Source of the DNA: an uncultured Exiguobacterium sp.
GTDB lineage: Bacteria; Bacillota; Bacilli; Exiguobacteriales; Exiguobacteriaceae
NCBI GenBank assembly: GCA_913775715.1
Contig: CAJYMC010000001.1
Location: 141,526 to 205,525 of the forward strand
DNA: 64,000 nt
Reading direction: 5' to 3'
Positions within the stretch are counted from its first letter, which is position 1. Every line of letters starts with the position of its first letter. Below, in pieces: positions 15,943 through 23,947 of the stretch. A model generated the notes under the pieces. The model searched no databases and was not told the origin of the DNA. It saw nothing but the letters and a program-made list of their open reading frames with translations. The position numbers and the translations under genes are program-made.

Positions 15943-16428
15943 TTAATGATGGTGACCGCTACTTCCACCAGCGGGTTTTGCTCCACCTTGTAAGATTTTT
16001 AAATCCTGCGCCGACAGTTTTCCGACGATGAATTGCCGTGTCGGCATGATCATCGCACCTTCACTGCTCGCATGCGCTTTGACATAATACAAGCCGGATT
16101 TCGGTAATGTCTTCGCAATCGTGTAGACACCCGGCTTCGTCTCTTCTGCCGGTTCCATACTATAGCGGACTGTTCCGTCTGCTTTCCAGATTTCGAAGTG
16201 GACATAGTCGACTTGTTGAGCCGGTTTCGCTTCACGCCAAACCGTCGCTTCGAACGTTTGCTTTTTCTTTGCGTCCGGTTGTACATCTTTTGGGATATTC
16301 ATTTTGATCGATAACGGATGAACGACTGCGTACTGCTCCGCTGCATCAGAATCAACGGCGCAGCCAGCAAGGCTCATCGTCGTGACGAGCAGTCCACCGA
16401 GCACGAATGTTTGAATCGATTTACGCAT
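15943..16428 (-). CDS. YtkA/FixH-like lipoprotein with His tail
   Basis: A 161-residue lipoprotein: the signal ends S-L-A-G-C with the lipidated Cys at about 23. A beta-sandwich of the YtkA/FixH-like type follows (F-E-A-T-V-W-R-E...V-H-F-E-I-W...G-V-Y-T-I...G-L-Y-Y-V-K-A-H), ending GGSSGHHH. YtkA-like domains recur with copper and haem-copper oxidase genes, where they are thought to bind metal outside the cell. It overlaps the end of the PepSY gene by 8 bases and is therefore co-translated downstream of it. Confidence 0.8.
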   Translation of the reverse strand: MRKSIQTFVLGGLLVTTMSLAGCAVDSDAAEQYAVVHPLSIKMNIPKDVQPDAKKKQTFEATVWREAKPAQQVDYVHFEIWKADGTVRYSMEPAEETKPGVYTIAKTLPKSGLYYVKAHASSEGAMIMPTRQFIVGKLSAQDLKILQGGAKPAGGSSGHHH

Positions 16429-17788
16429 TGAAGAACCTCCTTACACTCGAAATACGACGAATGACGAGGAAATCGAGTAACCAGACGACGAGCAACGAGA
16501 GACCAACAAGTGGGAAGACAATCCCCAGCACAACAAGCACAGCGAGGAATCCTTTCAACATGAATGCTTTCGGACCTTTTGGTGCCCCCATCCCCTTACT
16601 TGGTTTTCGCTTCAACCAGAGATAGAAACCACTGACTGCTACGAGAATGATTCCAAGACAAATCAATAGACTGATCAATTGGTTGAACCAGCCGAATTCC
16701 GTTCCTTTGTGGAGTGTGATTCCGGTCGCGACAATCTTCCCGACGACGCCATAATTGTCATAACGATAGTCAGCGAGCACGGCACCGGAATATTGATCGA
16801 GATGGATCGTCGCTTCATCCTGTGCTTTCGCTGGATACGCGGACAGTGTATAGACACCGCTTGGATCACTCGGGATGCTGATTTTAAAGCTTGGGTCCAT
16901 CCCTTGTTGTTTGCCGATCGCAACGATGTCATCGATCGAAGCCGGAACGGCTCCTTCGACTTTCGACTGAGGTACATCAAGTGTTTCAGCGGCCCACGGG
17001 ACTTCTGCGATATCCTTCGTTTGAAGCGTTGACGTCGGTGCTTCCCCACCCCAGATGGACGGTGGATAGCCCAGTCCTTGGTTCGTGACGAGTGACTGGA
17101 AGTTCGTTCCCCAGAAACCGGACCACGGAAGACCTGTCAGGATGAGGAATAACATTCCTGCTGTGATCCAAAATGCCGGAACAGCGTGGAGATCACGACG
17201 GAATAACTTCTTTCCTTGACGCAATCGCGGAAACAATACGCCAGACAACCCTTTTTGTTTACGCGGGAACCATAAGAATAATCCTGTCACGATCAAGACG
17301 ATTGCCCAACAGGCAACGAGTTCGACGATCCGGTCACCGGTCGTCCCTGCCATCAGTTCTCCGTGGATTTCTTCAATTTTGTTCATGATTCGATCGTCGT
17401 CCGATAATGTTCCGATGATTTTCCCGGAGTACGGATTGACGAAGACTGTCGCCGACATCTTAGGTGACGAGATGTTCACTTCACTGGATCGATCGTCAGA
17501 TTCACCCGGTCGGTATGACGTAACGAGCGCGTCCGGATACTTCGCTTTGACGCGATTGATTTGTTCCGTCGCCGTGATGCGATCCGCTTTTGGTGTAACT
17601 TCATAATACGATTGATACAGGACGTTTTCGATTTGCGGCTTAAATAGATAAATCGATCCTGTCACGGCAAGCATGACGAGGAACGGTGCAAAAATGATAC
17701 CAGCATAAAAGTGCCACCGCCAAATCGTCCGGTAAGCAGAAGAAGTCGGTGCTTTTTTGACCGTCTCTTCCGTCTGCATGAGATTCAT
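16421..17788 (-). CDS. PepSY-associated membrane protein
   Basis: A 455-residue protein of the PepSY_TM family (also called iron-regulated or sulfite-reductase-like). The first helix block WRWHFYAGIIFAPFLVMLAVTG (about 22-45, split by the family His) is diagnostic. PepSY segments at about 60-105 and 290-335 lie outside, and three further helices complete the fold. Relatives are linked to siderophore or metal reduction and use transmembrane histidines as likely haem ligands. AGAGGAGGAT precedes the ATG. It heads a two-gene operon with the YtkA-like lipoprotein. Confidence 0.85.
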   Translation of the reverse strand: MNLMQTEETVKKAPTSSAYRTIWRWHFYAGIIFAPFLVMLAVTGSIYLFKPQIENVLYQSYYEVTPKADRITATEQINRVKAKYPDALVTSYRPGESDDRSSEVNISSPKMSATVFVNPYSGKIIGTLSDDDRIMNKIEEIHGELMAGTTGDRIVELVACWAIVLIVTGLFLWFPRKQKGLSGVLFPRLRQGKKLFRRDLHAVPAFWITAGMLFLILTGLPWSGFWGTNFQSLVTNQGLGYPPSIWGGEAPTSTLQTKDIAEVPWAAETLDVPQSKVEGAVPASIDDIVAIGKQQGMDPSFKISIPSDPSGVYTLSAYPAKAQDEATIHLDQYSGAVLADYRYDNYGVVGKIVATGITLHKGTEFGWFNQLISLLICLGIILVAVSGFYLWLKRKPSKGMGAPKGPKAFMLKGFLAVLVVLGIVFPLVGLSLLVVWLLDFLVIRRISSVRRFFNA

Positions 17789-18062
17789 ATGTATCCTCCT
17801 CTAATAATAAATATGTCCACTCTGTGAACACCTTTTAGTATAAGCGTTTACAATCTATTTCCGCCCACTGGCTTGTGACGATAAATTGCCAATCCAGTGT
17901 GTAAATCACGTAGCTTTTAAGAAGTGATGTGCGTCATTTTTTGACAATGATTTCACTTTTTTTGTAGATTACTTCTTATTTCAAAAAACTATCCTTATTC
18001 ATAAAACCAAACTTTAACCTAAAAAGCGAATCCATTATCGGATTCGCCGTTGTATATGTGAT

Positions 18063-18644
18063 TTACATCGAGGACTCTTCTTCCAACGCTTGCTTTTGAC
18101 GATGATGATGGACGATTCCGATGACCGCTGCTCCAATGAGGATCACGATGATTGATCCAATGACACCAGGATTCACCTGTAGCCAGTTCCACAGTTCCGA
18201 CCACGTCACAGCTTCTCCAATTCGAATGATGATGAATGTCCACAGTCCTGTATAGACGCCTGCTGCTAAGAACGTCATCACTAAATAACGCGGTAACGGA
18301 TAACCAAGAAGTCCGGCGACATAATGAATCGGATGTCTGACGCCGGGTAAGAAGAACGATAGTCCGATTGCCCATAACCCGCGTCGATCGATGATTGCTT
18401 CTGCTCGTTCTAAGAAACGGGACTTCATCCAGCGTTTGACGAGCGGAATCTCCCGGAAGAACCGGGCAAGCAGATAAAACCATGTAAAAGCGATGAAGAA
18501 AATCGGCCATGCCGTCAACCAGATAACGACCGGGTACATTCCTTCTCTTAAACGCAGTGCTGCGAAACCCATCATTAAGACATCGTCCGACAATGGGGTG
18601 AACATGATTCCGCCAGCCAGGCGGACGAGTGCCATGATATCCAT
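18063..18644 (-). CDS. DedA/VTT-family membrane protein
   Basis: A 193-residue polytopic protein. F-F-L-P-G-V-R-H-P-I-H-Y-V-A-G-L-L-G (about residues 90-107) corresponds to the conserved F-x-P-G-x-R...A-G core of DedA (SNARE-associated) proteins, which flip polyprenyl phosphate or phospholipids. The C-terminus HHHRQKQALEEESSM is charged. ATG 18644 with CAGGGATA upstream is preferred; in-frame extension to 18752 adds a charged, low-quality N-terminus. It is monocistronic. The region 17789-18062 to its left is AT-rich, and beyond promoter sequence for the PepSY gene I see nothing. Confidence 0.85.
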   Translation of the reverse strand: MDIMALVRLAGGIMFTPLSDDVLMMGFAALRLREGMYPVVIWLTAWPIFFIAFTWFYLLARFFREIPLVKRWMKSRFLERAEAIIDRRGLWAIGLSFFLPGVRHPIHYVAGLLGYPLPRYLVMTFLAAGVYTGLWTFIIIRIGEAVTWSELWNWLQVNPGVIGSIIVILIGAAVIGIVHHHRQKQALEEESSM

Positions 18645-18819
18645 CACATATCCCTGCTTTCTGTTTCTCTCTATATTCAGTATCCCCGATTTTTCTAAAG
18701 TTGAGCCCCGTCCGTTTCTTAAGTTCTTCTTTAGCTTTACTTTTTGGAACAAAATAAATCGTCATCGATTACGGAAAGTCTGCTATGTCTTATGAAATGT
18801 ATCCACCCCCACTTTTATA

Positions 18820-18852
18820 AAAAATCCTTTTTCCATCTCGAGAAAAAGGGTT
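18820..18852 (-). terminator. Orphan minus-strand terminator-like hairpin
   Basis: Read on the - strand, CCTTTTTC and GAAAAAGG pair around a short loop and are followed by ATTTTTTAT. No leftward gene ends here: the next gene to the right (18918) is on the + strand. It may stop an antisense transcript or shape the leader of the NUDIX gene. Confidence 0.4.
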
Positions 18853-18917
18853 TCATCCGTTCGTTCGAGAAGGGGTACAACGTACATCTGAACGCTCATC
18901 TGATAGGAGGAATTTCC

Positions 18918-19703
18918 ATGTTGCATCGCCGGAAGACCTATACGATTCGTCCCGAACGCCTAGAAGAATTTACTGAGTTTTTCCATACCTACCTGTATCC
19001 GCTCCAAGTCAGTCACGGTGCCCGCCTTGTCGGTCGCTGGGTGACGGAAGCAGAAGATGAAGTCATCGCCATTTGGGAATACCGCGACCGTGAACATTAC
19101 GAACAAGTCGATCGTGATGTCCGGAACAGTGCCTTACGCCGTGAAGCGATGAAGAAACGCGCGCGCCTCGGCAAAAACCTCTATATCAAATCCTATGAAG
19201 ATTTCATGACGTCGACTGGTACGTACGCTCCCCCTCGCGCGATCGTCAGCGTGACCGCGTACATCACGAACGATGCCGGTGAAGTCCTGCTCGTCCGTAA
19301 CCTCCACCGGGGTGATACGTATGAGATGCCAGGTGGACAAGTCGAAAATCATGAGTCGATTCTTGACGCCATCAAACGCGAAGTCAAAGAAGAGACCGGT
19401 ATCGATGTCTCAATCGATGGCATCACCGGTATTTATCAAAATGTCTCAAGTCATGTCCTTTGTGTCTGCTTCCGCGGAAAAGCCATCGGTGGTGAGCTCG
19501 CCACACAAGAAGGCGAAACGACGGATGTCGGATTCTTCCCGCTGACGCGCGACTCGCTGAGTGAGTATATCAAACGGGAGCACTTCCAGTTGCGGACACT
19601 TGATGCGATGGATCCGCACTACTTCCCACATGCCTTATATAAAGTTAGACCGTATGAGTTGATCAGCCGGTATGACGGTAATGCAACGTCATCTTCACGG
19701 TAA
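18918..19703 (+). CDS. NIPSNAP-like plus NUDIX hydrolase fusion
   Basis: A 261-residue protein with two parts. Residues 1-95 (Y-T-I-R-P-E-R-L-E-E-F...H-G-A-R-L-V-G-R-W...I-W-E-Y) look like a NIPSNAP dimeric alpha-beta barrel domain. Residues 110-245 are a NUDIX hydrolase with the box G-G-Q-V-E-N-H-E...REVKEETGI near 145-167, which cleaves nucleoside diphosphates linked to X. The ATG at 18918 follows GATAGGAGGA; a longer reading to 18744 is rejected. The NIPSNAP part probably contributes substrate recognition or dimerisation. It is a single gene with a strong terminator. Confidence 0.85.
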   Translation: MLHRRKTYTIRPERLEEFTEFFHTYLYPLQVSHGARLVGRWVTEAEDEVIAIWEYRDREHYEQVDRDVRNSALRREAMKKRARLGKNLYIKSYEDFMTSTGTYAPPRAIVSVTAYITNDAGEVLLVRNLHRGDTYEMPGGQVENHESILDAIKREVKEETGIDVSIDGITGIYQNVSSHVLCVCFRGKAIGGELATQEGETTDVGFFPLTRDSLSEYIKREHFQLRTLDAMDPHYFPHALYKVRPYELISRYDGNATSSSR

Positions 19704-19708
19704 ACAAA

Positions 19709-19747
19709 AAATCCCCTTCCAGTGTTTTCACTGAAAGGGGATTTTTT
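19709..19747. terminator. Convergent bidirectional terminator
   Basis: AAATCCCCTT-CAGTG and CACTG-AAAGGGGATTT pair with A and T runs on both sides. It serves the NUDIX fusion and catE. Confidence 0.9.
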
Positions 19748-19750
19748 CGG

Positions 19751-20599
19751 TTACGTTGTTAATCGAGCGGTAATTCCGGCATCATCGGTGACATAGACAT
19801 CGCCTGCTTGATCAGTAACGGTATAAGCAGAAGACTTTAACGTCTCGATTGCTGCTTGAAGCGTCGCTTGATCCGGATAACGTAACGTCCAGTAGACAAG
19901 TCCGACCGCATCTTCCGGATTCGTCGGTGCGTTGACTCCAGACCAGACGTTCAGACCGATGTGATGGTGATATCCACCAGCAGCAACGAACAAGGCACGC
20001 ATCCGCGAAGCGTCAGCCGCAACCTCAAAGCCGAGCGTGTCGACATAAAAGGCACGCGCCGCTTCGAGTGTCTTGACGTGGAAATGGACATGTCCCATGA
20101 CCGTATCGCTTGGCATGCCGTACCAGTCTTCTTCTCCCGCTTCGACGAGCATACTTTGCCAGTCAACAGGATCCGTCGTCATCTTGACGTCTCCATTTGC
20201 TTCATACGTCCATGTCTCACGTGGACGATCGGCATAAATCTCGATCCCGTTCCCGTCTGGATCGGACAGATAAAAGGCTTCACTGACGAGATGGTCACCT
20301 TGACCAATCTCGATTCCTTGTTCGATCAGATTCCGGATGACAAAACCGAGTTCTTTTCGGTTTGGTAGCAAAATCGCAAAATGGTATAACCCGGCGACCG
20401 AGTTCGGTGGGAAACGGCGGGCATTCGGATGAACTTCAAGTTCAATGAGTGGTGTATCTTGTGCACCGAGCACCGTTAGCTGATCGGTTTGCGTCAGCAC
20501 ACGTAATCCGAGTGATGACGTATAAAATGAAACGGAACGGTCAAGATCAGTGACGCGTAAACGAACAGGACCGAGTGTAATCTGTGGGTGAATCGACAT
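19751..20599 (-). CDS. catE: Catechol-2,3-dioxygenase CatE (VOC family)
   Basis: A 282-residue extradiol dioxygenase built from two glyoxalase/VOC modules (about 8-125 and 165-280). Fe(II) ligands are likely in M-G-H-V-H-F-H-V (second module), H-H-H-I-G-L and the Glu near the end of the sheet. B. subtilis CatE (about 285 residues) is the closest family I know and degrades catechol and quinone-type electrophiles under control of YodB/CatR. GAAGGAGGA precedes ATG 20599; a longer reading to 20857 runs antisense to the divergent regulator. The divergent HxlR-type gene supports a quinone-stress role. Confidence 0.85.
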   Translation of the reverse strand: MSIHPQITLGPVRLRVTDLDRSVSFYTSSLGLRVLTQTDQLTVLGAQDTPLIELEVHPNARRFPPNSVAGLYHFAILLPNRKELGFVIRNLIEQGIEIGQGDHLVSEAFYLSDPDGNGIEIYADRPRETWTYEANGDVKMTTDPVDWQSMLVEAGEEDWYGMPSDTVMGHVHFHVKTLEAARAFYVDTLGFEVAADASRMRALFVAAGGYHHHIGLNVWSGVNAPTNPEDAVGLVYWTLRYPDQATLQAAIETLKSSAYTVTDQAGDVYVTDDAGITARLTT

Positions 20600-20680
20600 G
20601 TTGTTTCCTCCTTCAATGAAATAGCTCATACCTCTATTATTACGCGGAAGTGATGGAAGCGGAAGTAGGCACGAATAAGT

Positions 20681-20703
20681 GGTATAGTATCCTAAACGAT
20701 ACC
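20681..20703. promoter_or_regulatory. Candidate operator/-10 of the HxlR regulator and catE
   Basis: GTATC-CTAAAC-GATAC (20687-20702) is a perfect 5-6-5 inverted repeat nested in a looser GGTAT...ATACC pair (20681-20703). It overlaps a TATAGT -10-like box (20683-20688) ahead of the regulator RBS. Its size fits a DUF24/HxlR dimer site such as YodB uses. Confidence 0.5.
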
Positions 20704-20720
20704 ATGAAGGAGGAAGACCG

Positions 20721-21071
20721 ATGGAAGAGACACCAAGCTGTCGGGTTGAGACCGCACTCGAAATCTTGACCGGAAAATGGAAACCGTCGATTTTACTCGT
20801 CTTGATCACACACGGAACGCTCCGCTTCAGTGAATTGAAACGACAGTTGCCGAACATTACGCAAAAGATGCTGACGGCTCAATTGCGCGAGCTCGAACTA
20901 AACGACATCGTGCACCGTGAGATTTACCAGGAAGTCCCGCCACGCGTCGAGTACTCGCTGACGGATTATGGTCGGACACTTATCCCTGTTCTTGACGCCA
21001 TCAATGCATGGGGCGAACAGCATGTTCAACATTTAGCAAAAAAAGAAACTGCATCTATCTCAACTCTTTAA
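20721..21071 (+). CDS. HxlR/DUF24-family redox regulator (YodB/CatR-like)
   Basis: A 116-residue winged-helix repressor with the family core ILTGKWKPSILLVLITHG (about 16-33), R-F-S-E-L-K-R-Q-L and I-T-Q-K-M-L-T-A-Q-L-R-E-L-E. Cys7 in the N-terminal P-S-C-R-V-E matches the redox-active Cys6 of YodB and CatR, which reacts with quinones and diamide and causes derepression. It is divergent from catE, which CatR/YodB control in Bacillus. GAAGGAGGA precedes the ATG. It probably represses catE and itself. Confidence 0.88.
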   Translation: MEETPSCRVETALEILTGKWKPSILLVLITHGTLRFSELKRQLPNITQKMLTAQLRELELNDIVHREIYQEVPPRVEYSLTDYGRTLIPVLDAINAWGEQHVQHLAKKETASISTL

Positions 21072-21078
21072 ATTTCAC

Positions 21079-22992
21079 TTACGCTTGTTGAGATGCGACA
21101 ACTGAATGAACAGCTTTAACTTGATCTAAATAAGCAGTAAACTCAGATTCCTCAGAATATGACAAGTATAAATATTCTTTTGCTCGCGTCATTCCGATAT
21201 ACATCAGCGATACTTCACGTTCAACATCTTTTTCTAAAGGGAATGGCATCAAGTCTACTTTAATCATAAAGACTGCTTGAAAATCTAATCCTTTACTACT
21301 GTCGATTGTGCTCAATTTGACGCTGTTTGACTCTGGATTATATGAACGTTTGGATTCCTCATTTTCAGAAATCCACTCGTAGGCTATTCCGTATCGTGTT
21401 AAGCTACGACGAAGTTCATCTATGACATTGTGTTTGTACGTACGTTTAACTCGATATAAAATAAGCATTTCTGAAAAAGGTACATTTTTTGTTTGATGAA
21501 GTCGGATAATTTGTCTTGCAACCAAATCGACCTCTTTTGCGAATTTATCTACTTTCATCAGGGCCACTTCAGGTCCTTTTCGTCTTGTACTCAAAGGTGA
21601 AATTAACTCAACACTATCCGTTTGTCCTGAAACAACCTTATTTTTTAAGACAGAATGTTGTTGGAAAAATTCCCATGCAAACTTTACAATTTGTGATGTA
21701 TTACGATAATTAATATTCAATATTTTTGATCGTCCTCTAAAATCAAGACCAGTTTCTTTAGCATAGCTTCCTTTTTTCTTATAAATAGACTGTGCTCGAT
21801 CTTCTACTAGCAAAAGGGACTGAGTCTCCGGATTTAAACAAAGACTAACTAAATGCAACCACGACATTTGAAAATCTTGACCTTCATCAATTAATATAGC
21901 GTCGTATTTTGGGACAATTATTTTATTGTTTTCAAGTGAATCAATTAGCCCATCAATTTGTTTCTCGGATGTTTTTAAACTTTGCTTTAACCACTGATGA
22001 AAATTTAAAATATGCAAATTGTCTGGAATTTTTCCAATCATAGAGTTCCCTTTCTCATATGCATAATCAAAAAGGTCCTCTGGTTGCGAATACATGGATT
22101 GAATCATATGTTTAATATTTTGAGATAATGAAATATTGTAGCATAAAATAAGTATTTTCCAATCTGGATGCTGCTTTGCTAGCATTTTTGCTCTACTAGC
22201 CAATATTAGTGTCTTCCCACTTCCTGCAACTCCTCGGATCATTCGATGACGATCACCGATTTGTTTCGCTAAGTTCTCCTGATGTAAATCCATTGTTTTA
22301 ATGTCATATAAAGACAACAGTAATTGATCCTGATGCGGAATTGTTTTTTGAAATTCTGCCCCTAAACGTACTTCCGGAAACAGATAGTATCGAATTGTAT
22401 TGATTTCTTCATAGGTTAGAGGCTCTTTCAAACGAAAATTTACTTTGAACATTCCAATCAAGCGTTCAATTAGCTGTTCTTCAGAAAAAAGCGGATCTTC
22501 TGGATTAATGGATTCACGTGCTAACATTGATTCCATATCAATCACGTGATACAGCTGATTTTTAACTATTTGTTGCTCAGACAATCGTGTAAAGACGACT
22601 CCATATCCATAAGGAAACTTTAACTGAAATTGATATTTCCCACTTCCTTGGATTAAGTTTTTATCTTTTTTTAGTACATCTACTACTTTAAACGCATATT
22701 CTCTAGCCTGAACTAATGGACTTTTAACCGTATGCAAATTCCCACTCGTTGATTGAATTGTCCACTGATCTTGATTCAATTGATATAACGTATTACTCGT
22801 ATAATCCTTTACTTCTAAAACCAATAAACCAATATCAGGACCGATAATGACGAAGTCAGGTCTTACTCCTTTAATCTCAGGTTCAAAATATACAATGTAA
22901 TCATCTGGTAAGTATTCTTTTAAAGTTCGAAATAACAGACGTTCGCCTGCAGTCGCTGAAGTTCGAATTGTTTCAGGGACAGTTGTAGCCAT
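21079..22992 (-). CDS. NERD nuclease-related domain fused to UvrD/Rep-type helicase
   Basis: A 637-residue protein. The N-terminal NERD domain (about 10-120) has G-E-R-L-L-F...P-D-F-V-I-I-G-P...L-V-L-E-V-K-D-Y, retaining the D...E-x-K nuclease core. A superfamily 1 helicase follows: Walker A GVAGSGKT (about 255), Walker B I-L-I-D-E-G-Q-D, motif III-like V-E-D-R-A-Q-S-I-Y, I-N-Y-R-N-T, motif V S-T-I-D-S-S-K-G-L-D and motif VI M-Y-I-G-M-T-R-A-K-E. The gene is visibly AT-richer than its neighbours and has no partner, suggesting transfer. The ATG at 22992 has GGGAG 9 bases upstream. DNA repair or phage defence is possible. Confidence 0.85.
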   Translation of the reverse strand: MATTVPETIRTSATAGERLLFRTLKEYLPDDYIVYFEPEIKGVRPDFVIIGPDIGLLVLEVKDYTSNTLYQLNQDQWTIQSTSGNLHTVKSPLVQAREYAFKVVDVLKKDKNLIQGSGKYQFQLKFPYGYGVVFTRLSEQQIVKNQLYHVIDMESMLARESINPEDPLFSEEQLIERLIGMFKVNFRLKEPLTYEEINTIRYYLFPEVRLGAEFQKTIPHQDQLLLSLYDIKTMDLHQENLAKQIGDRHRMIRGVAGSGKTLILASRAKMLAKQHPDWKILILCYNISLSQNIKHMIQSMYSQPEDLFDYAYEKGNSMIGKIPDNLHILNFHQWLKQSLKTSEKQIDGLIDSLENNKIIVPKYDAILIDEGQDFQMSWLHLVSLCLNPETQSLLLVEDRAQSIYKKKGSYAKETGLDFRGRSKILNINYRNTSQIVKFAWEFFQQHSVLKNKVVSGQTDSVELISPLSTRRKGPEVALMKVDKFAKEVDLVARQIIRLHQTKNVPFSEMLILYRVKRTYKHNVIDELRRSLTRYGIAYEWISENEESKRSYNPESNSVKLSTIDSSKGLDFQAVFMIKVDLMPFPLEKDVEREVSLMYIGMTRAKEYLYLSYSEESEFTAYLDQVKAVHSVVASQQA

Positions 22993-23113
22993 CGATGCCA
23001 TCTCCCAGTGAATTTTTAATTTTAAGGATATTTTACCATTTCTATTGCTATTTAGTATCCATTTTAAGTAAACTGACGAAATAGACTTCTGTTTCAGAAA
23101 GGAATGAGTCCTC

Positions 23114-23896
23114 ATGCATCAACTTCATGCGATCGAGCAACTGGTTGCTCGACTCAAACAAGATCCTGCAGTCGAAGCTATCTTTTTGAAAGGATCTTTT
23201 GGACGGGGAGAAGAAGATGTCCATTCAGACATCGATCTGTACTGTCTCGTCTCGGAAGAACGTCAAACAACATTCTTATCGCGTCGTTTGTCGCACCTTT
23301 CTGCTTATCGTTCGATCATCTGGAAAGATGAGATTGATATCATCGCGCCACAAATGATTGTCGTCTATGATGATCTGCTACATATCGATTTGTTTACAGT
23401 GACGCTGGACTCGCTGAACCATAAGGATCAATTGCGTGTCTTGTATGATCCACAAGAACAGTTGACGGACTTTATCGACACATGTGACTTAACGCTGTCC
23501 GCTCAGGAAGCGACTGACGAAGCGATTGATGCTGTCTGGTTCTTGTTCCAATATAAAAAAGCAGCGGCACGAGGTAACGACTTATGGGCAGTCGAGATGC
23601 TCCGTAGCGCCTTGATCAAATTCGCAAAAGTATTACTCCATCATCACGCTCCAGAACGAGCGCAACTCGGATTAAAGACGATTCCGACGACATTGCCTGA
23701 CGATCCACGCCTTGCTCTTGAAGCAATCTACGACGTCTTGACACCCACGACGCATACGGAAGCAGCTCAACGTTATTTGGCATGTCTCGCGACTGAACGG
23801 AAGACACTCGATCAGATGCTCGTCACGCATCCCGAAACACTCGACTTACTCGATCGTTTAACGCATGAACTATCGATGCAACAAGTAAAACGATAA
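23114..23896 (+). CDS. Nucleotidyltransferase-domain protein
   Basis: A 260-residue protein with the minimal nucleotidyltransferase signature K-G-S-F-G-R-G...S-D-I-D-L-Y (about 26-42) and a third acidic residue in I-D-I-I-A-P. The remaining 160 residues are helical, as in aminoglycoside adenylyltransferase-like enzymes. It may nucleotidylate a small molecule; the substrate is unknown and resistance is not implied. AAAGGAATGAG precedes the ATG. It is divergent from the NERD-helicase and monocistronic. Confidence 0.8.
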   Translation: MHQLHAIEQLVARLKQDPAVEAIFLKGSFGRGEEDVHSDIDLYCLVSEERQTTFLSRRLSHLSAYRSIIWKDEIDIIAPQMIVVYDDLLHIDLFTVTLDSLNHKDQLRVLYDPQEQLTDFIDTCDLTLSAQEATDEAIDAVWFLFQYKKAAARGNDLWAVEMLRSALIKFAKVLLHHHAPERAQLGLKTIPTTLPDDPRLALEAIYDVLTPTTHTEAAQRYLACLATERKTLDQMLVTHPETLDLLDRLTHELSMQQVKR

Positions 23897-23898
23897 CA

Positions 23899-23938
23899 AC
23901 AAAGGAGTAGCAGGCAAATGCCCGCTACTCCTTTGTCT
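23899..23938. terminator. Convergent bidirectional terminator
   Basis: ACAAAGGAGTAGC-GGCA and TGCC-GCTACTCCTTTGT form a stem of about 17 bp between the nucleotidyltransferase and DUF4352 genes. Confidence 0.85.
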
Positions 23939-23947
23939 GCTCACCCA

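Noticed and set aside
17942..17956. Fur box TGACAAT-G-ATTTCAC upstream of the PepSY gene
   Set aside because: Only the left half matches TGATAAT; the right half diverges at four positions. It is also about 150 bases from the start.
18019..18765. Long minus-strand reading frame of 248 codons overlapping the DedA gene
   Set aside because: It is out of frame with the DedA protein, rich in Arg/Ser/Cys, has no RBS and no coding character. The real gene is 18063-18644.
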